NCBI RefSeq assembly: GCF_014205255.1
Contig: NZ_JACHNE010000001.1
Location: 7,998,001-8,062,000 of the forward strand
DNA: 64,000 nucleotides
Direction of reading: 5' to 3'
DNA from: Streptomyces caelestis
GTDB lineage: Bacteria; Actinomycetota; Actinomycetes; Streptomycetales; Streptomycetaceae
Shown: piece by piece, positions 63,968 to 64,000 of the stretch
Numbering within the stretch: position 1 is the stretch's first letter
Layout: every line of letters begins with the position of its first letter
The notes under the pieces: model-generated
What the model saw: the letters and a program-made list of their open reading frames with translations, nothing else
Told to the model about the DNA's origin: nothing
Databases searched by the model: none
Position numbers and translations under genes: made by a program

Positions 63968-64000
63968 CGGCCCCTCGCCGGCCGTGCTGGGGATGCGGGG

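Overview
The window is GC-rich actinobacterial chromosome, almost certainly Streptomyces. It has Streptomyces-type codon use (G or C in nearly every third position, many GTG starts, GTGA/ATGA stop-start overlaps). It carries family pairs typical of the genus: a DUF574 methyltransferase coupled to a PAS-GGDEF-EAL protein (RmdA type), a SCO0930-type lipoprotein, a second three-gene succinate dehydrogenase, and ornithine-lipid genes olsB-olsA. From memory, the order lipoprotein / methyltransferase / rmdA / ... / LysR / sdh / ols matches the SCO0930-SCO0920 region of S. coelicolor. No tRNA, rRNA, CRISPR array, intact insertion sequence or prophage was seen.

Layout. 1-6.7 kb: a SpoIIE-type phosphatase cut by the left edge, a DNA glycosylase, a wrecked second phosphatase, an ECF sigma / unknown protein / anti-sigma group, and a CapA-like protein. 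6.7-9.6 kb: two broken genes, an amino-acid permease and lysX (lysyl-phosphatidylglycerol synthase/lysyl-tRNA ligase), fused head to head. 9.7-15.7 kb: a cell-surface group with a polysaccharide deacetylase, a class F sortase, three exported proteins with a C-terminal membrane helix, a DUF4239 membrane protein and a lipoprotein. 15.9-25.8 kb: methyltransferase-rmdA, remnants of a TetR regulator and a peroxiredoxin-like gene, a LysR regulator divergent from sdhCAB, then olsB-olsA. 26.3-33.9 kb: a UvrA-like ABC ATPase, a luciferase-family oxidoreductase, a nucleotidyltransferase, a zinc-starvation pair (cysteine-free L32 plus CobW GTPase) behind a probable Zur site, and an acetate-type symporter with its DUF485 partner. 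34.4-45.7 kb: a PL9-like lyase, a HAD phosphatase, a small lipoprotein, dodecin, the ergothioneine operon egtABCD, an orphan PemK/MazF toxin, an amidase and a secreted GH43-AbfB protein.

45.7-56 kb is accessory and decaying. Two paralogous deacetylase lipoproteins flank an LCP ligase, a 79-residue Tat protein and an acyltransferase relic. Next come WD40 and histidine-kinase wrecks, an intact aldo/keto reductase, about 1 kb of coding debris, and an ArsR regulator with two perfect operators facing a 33-codon ORF. 56.4-63.2 kb holds two very large cytoplasmic signalling proteins, a poly-HAMP hybrid histidine kinase and an ANTAR-GAF-PAS-SpoIIE phosphatase. The window ends with a MarR regulator.

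Three themes recur. The envelope: sortase, deacetylases, LCP, ornithine lipids, lost lysyl-PG synthase. Signalling: cyclic di-GMP, SpoIIE phosphatases, ECF sigma, poly-HAMP kinase. Gene decay: at least eight broken genes, including two divergent pairs that lost both 5' ends together. Protein calls rest on motifs read by eye; no database search was run.
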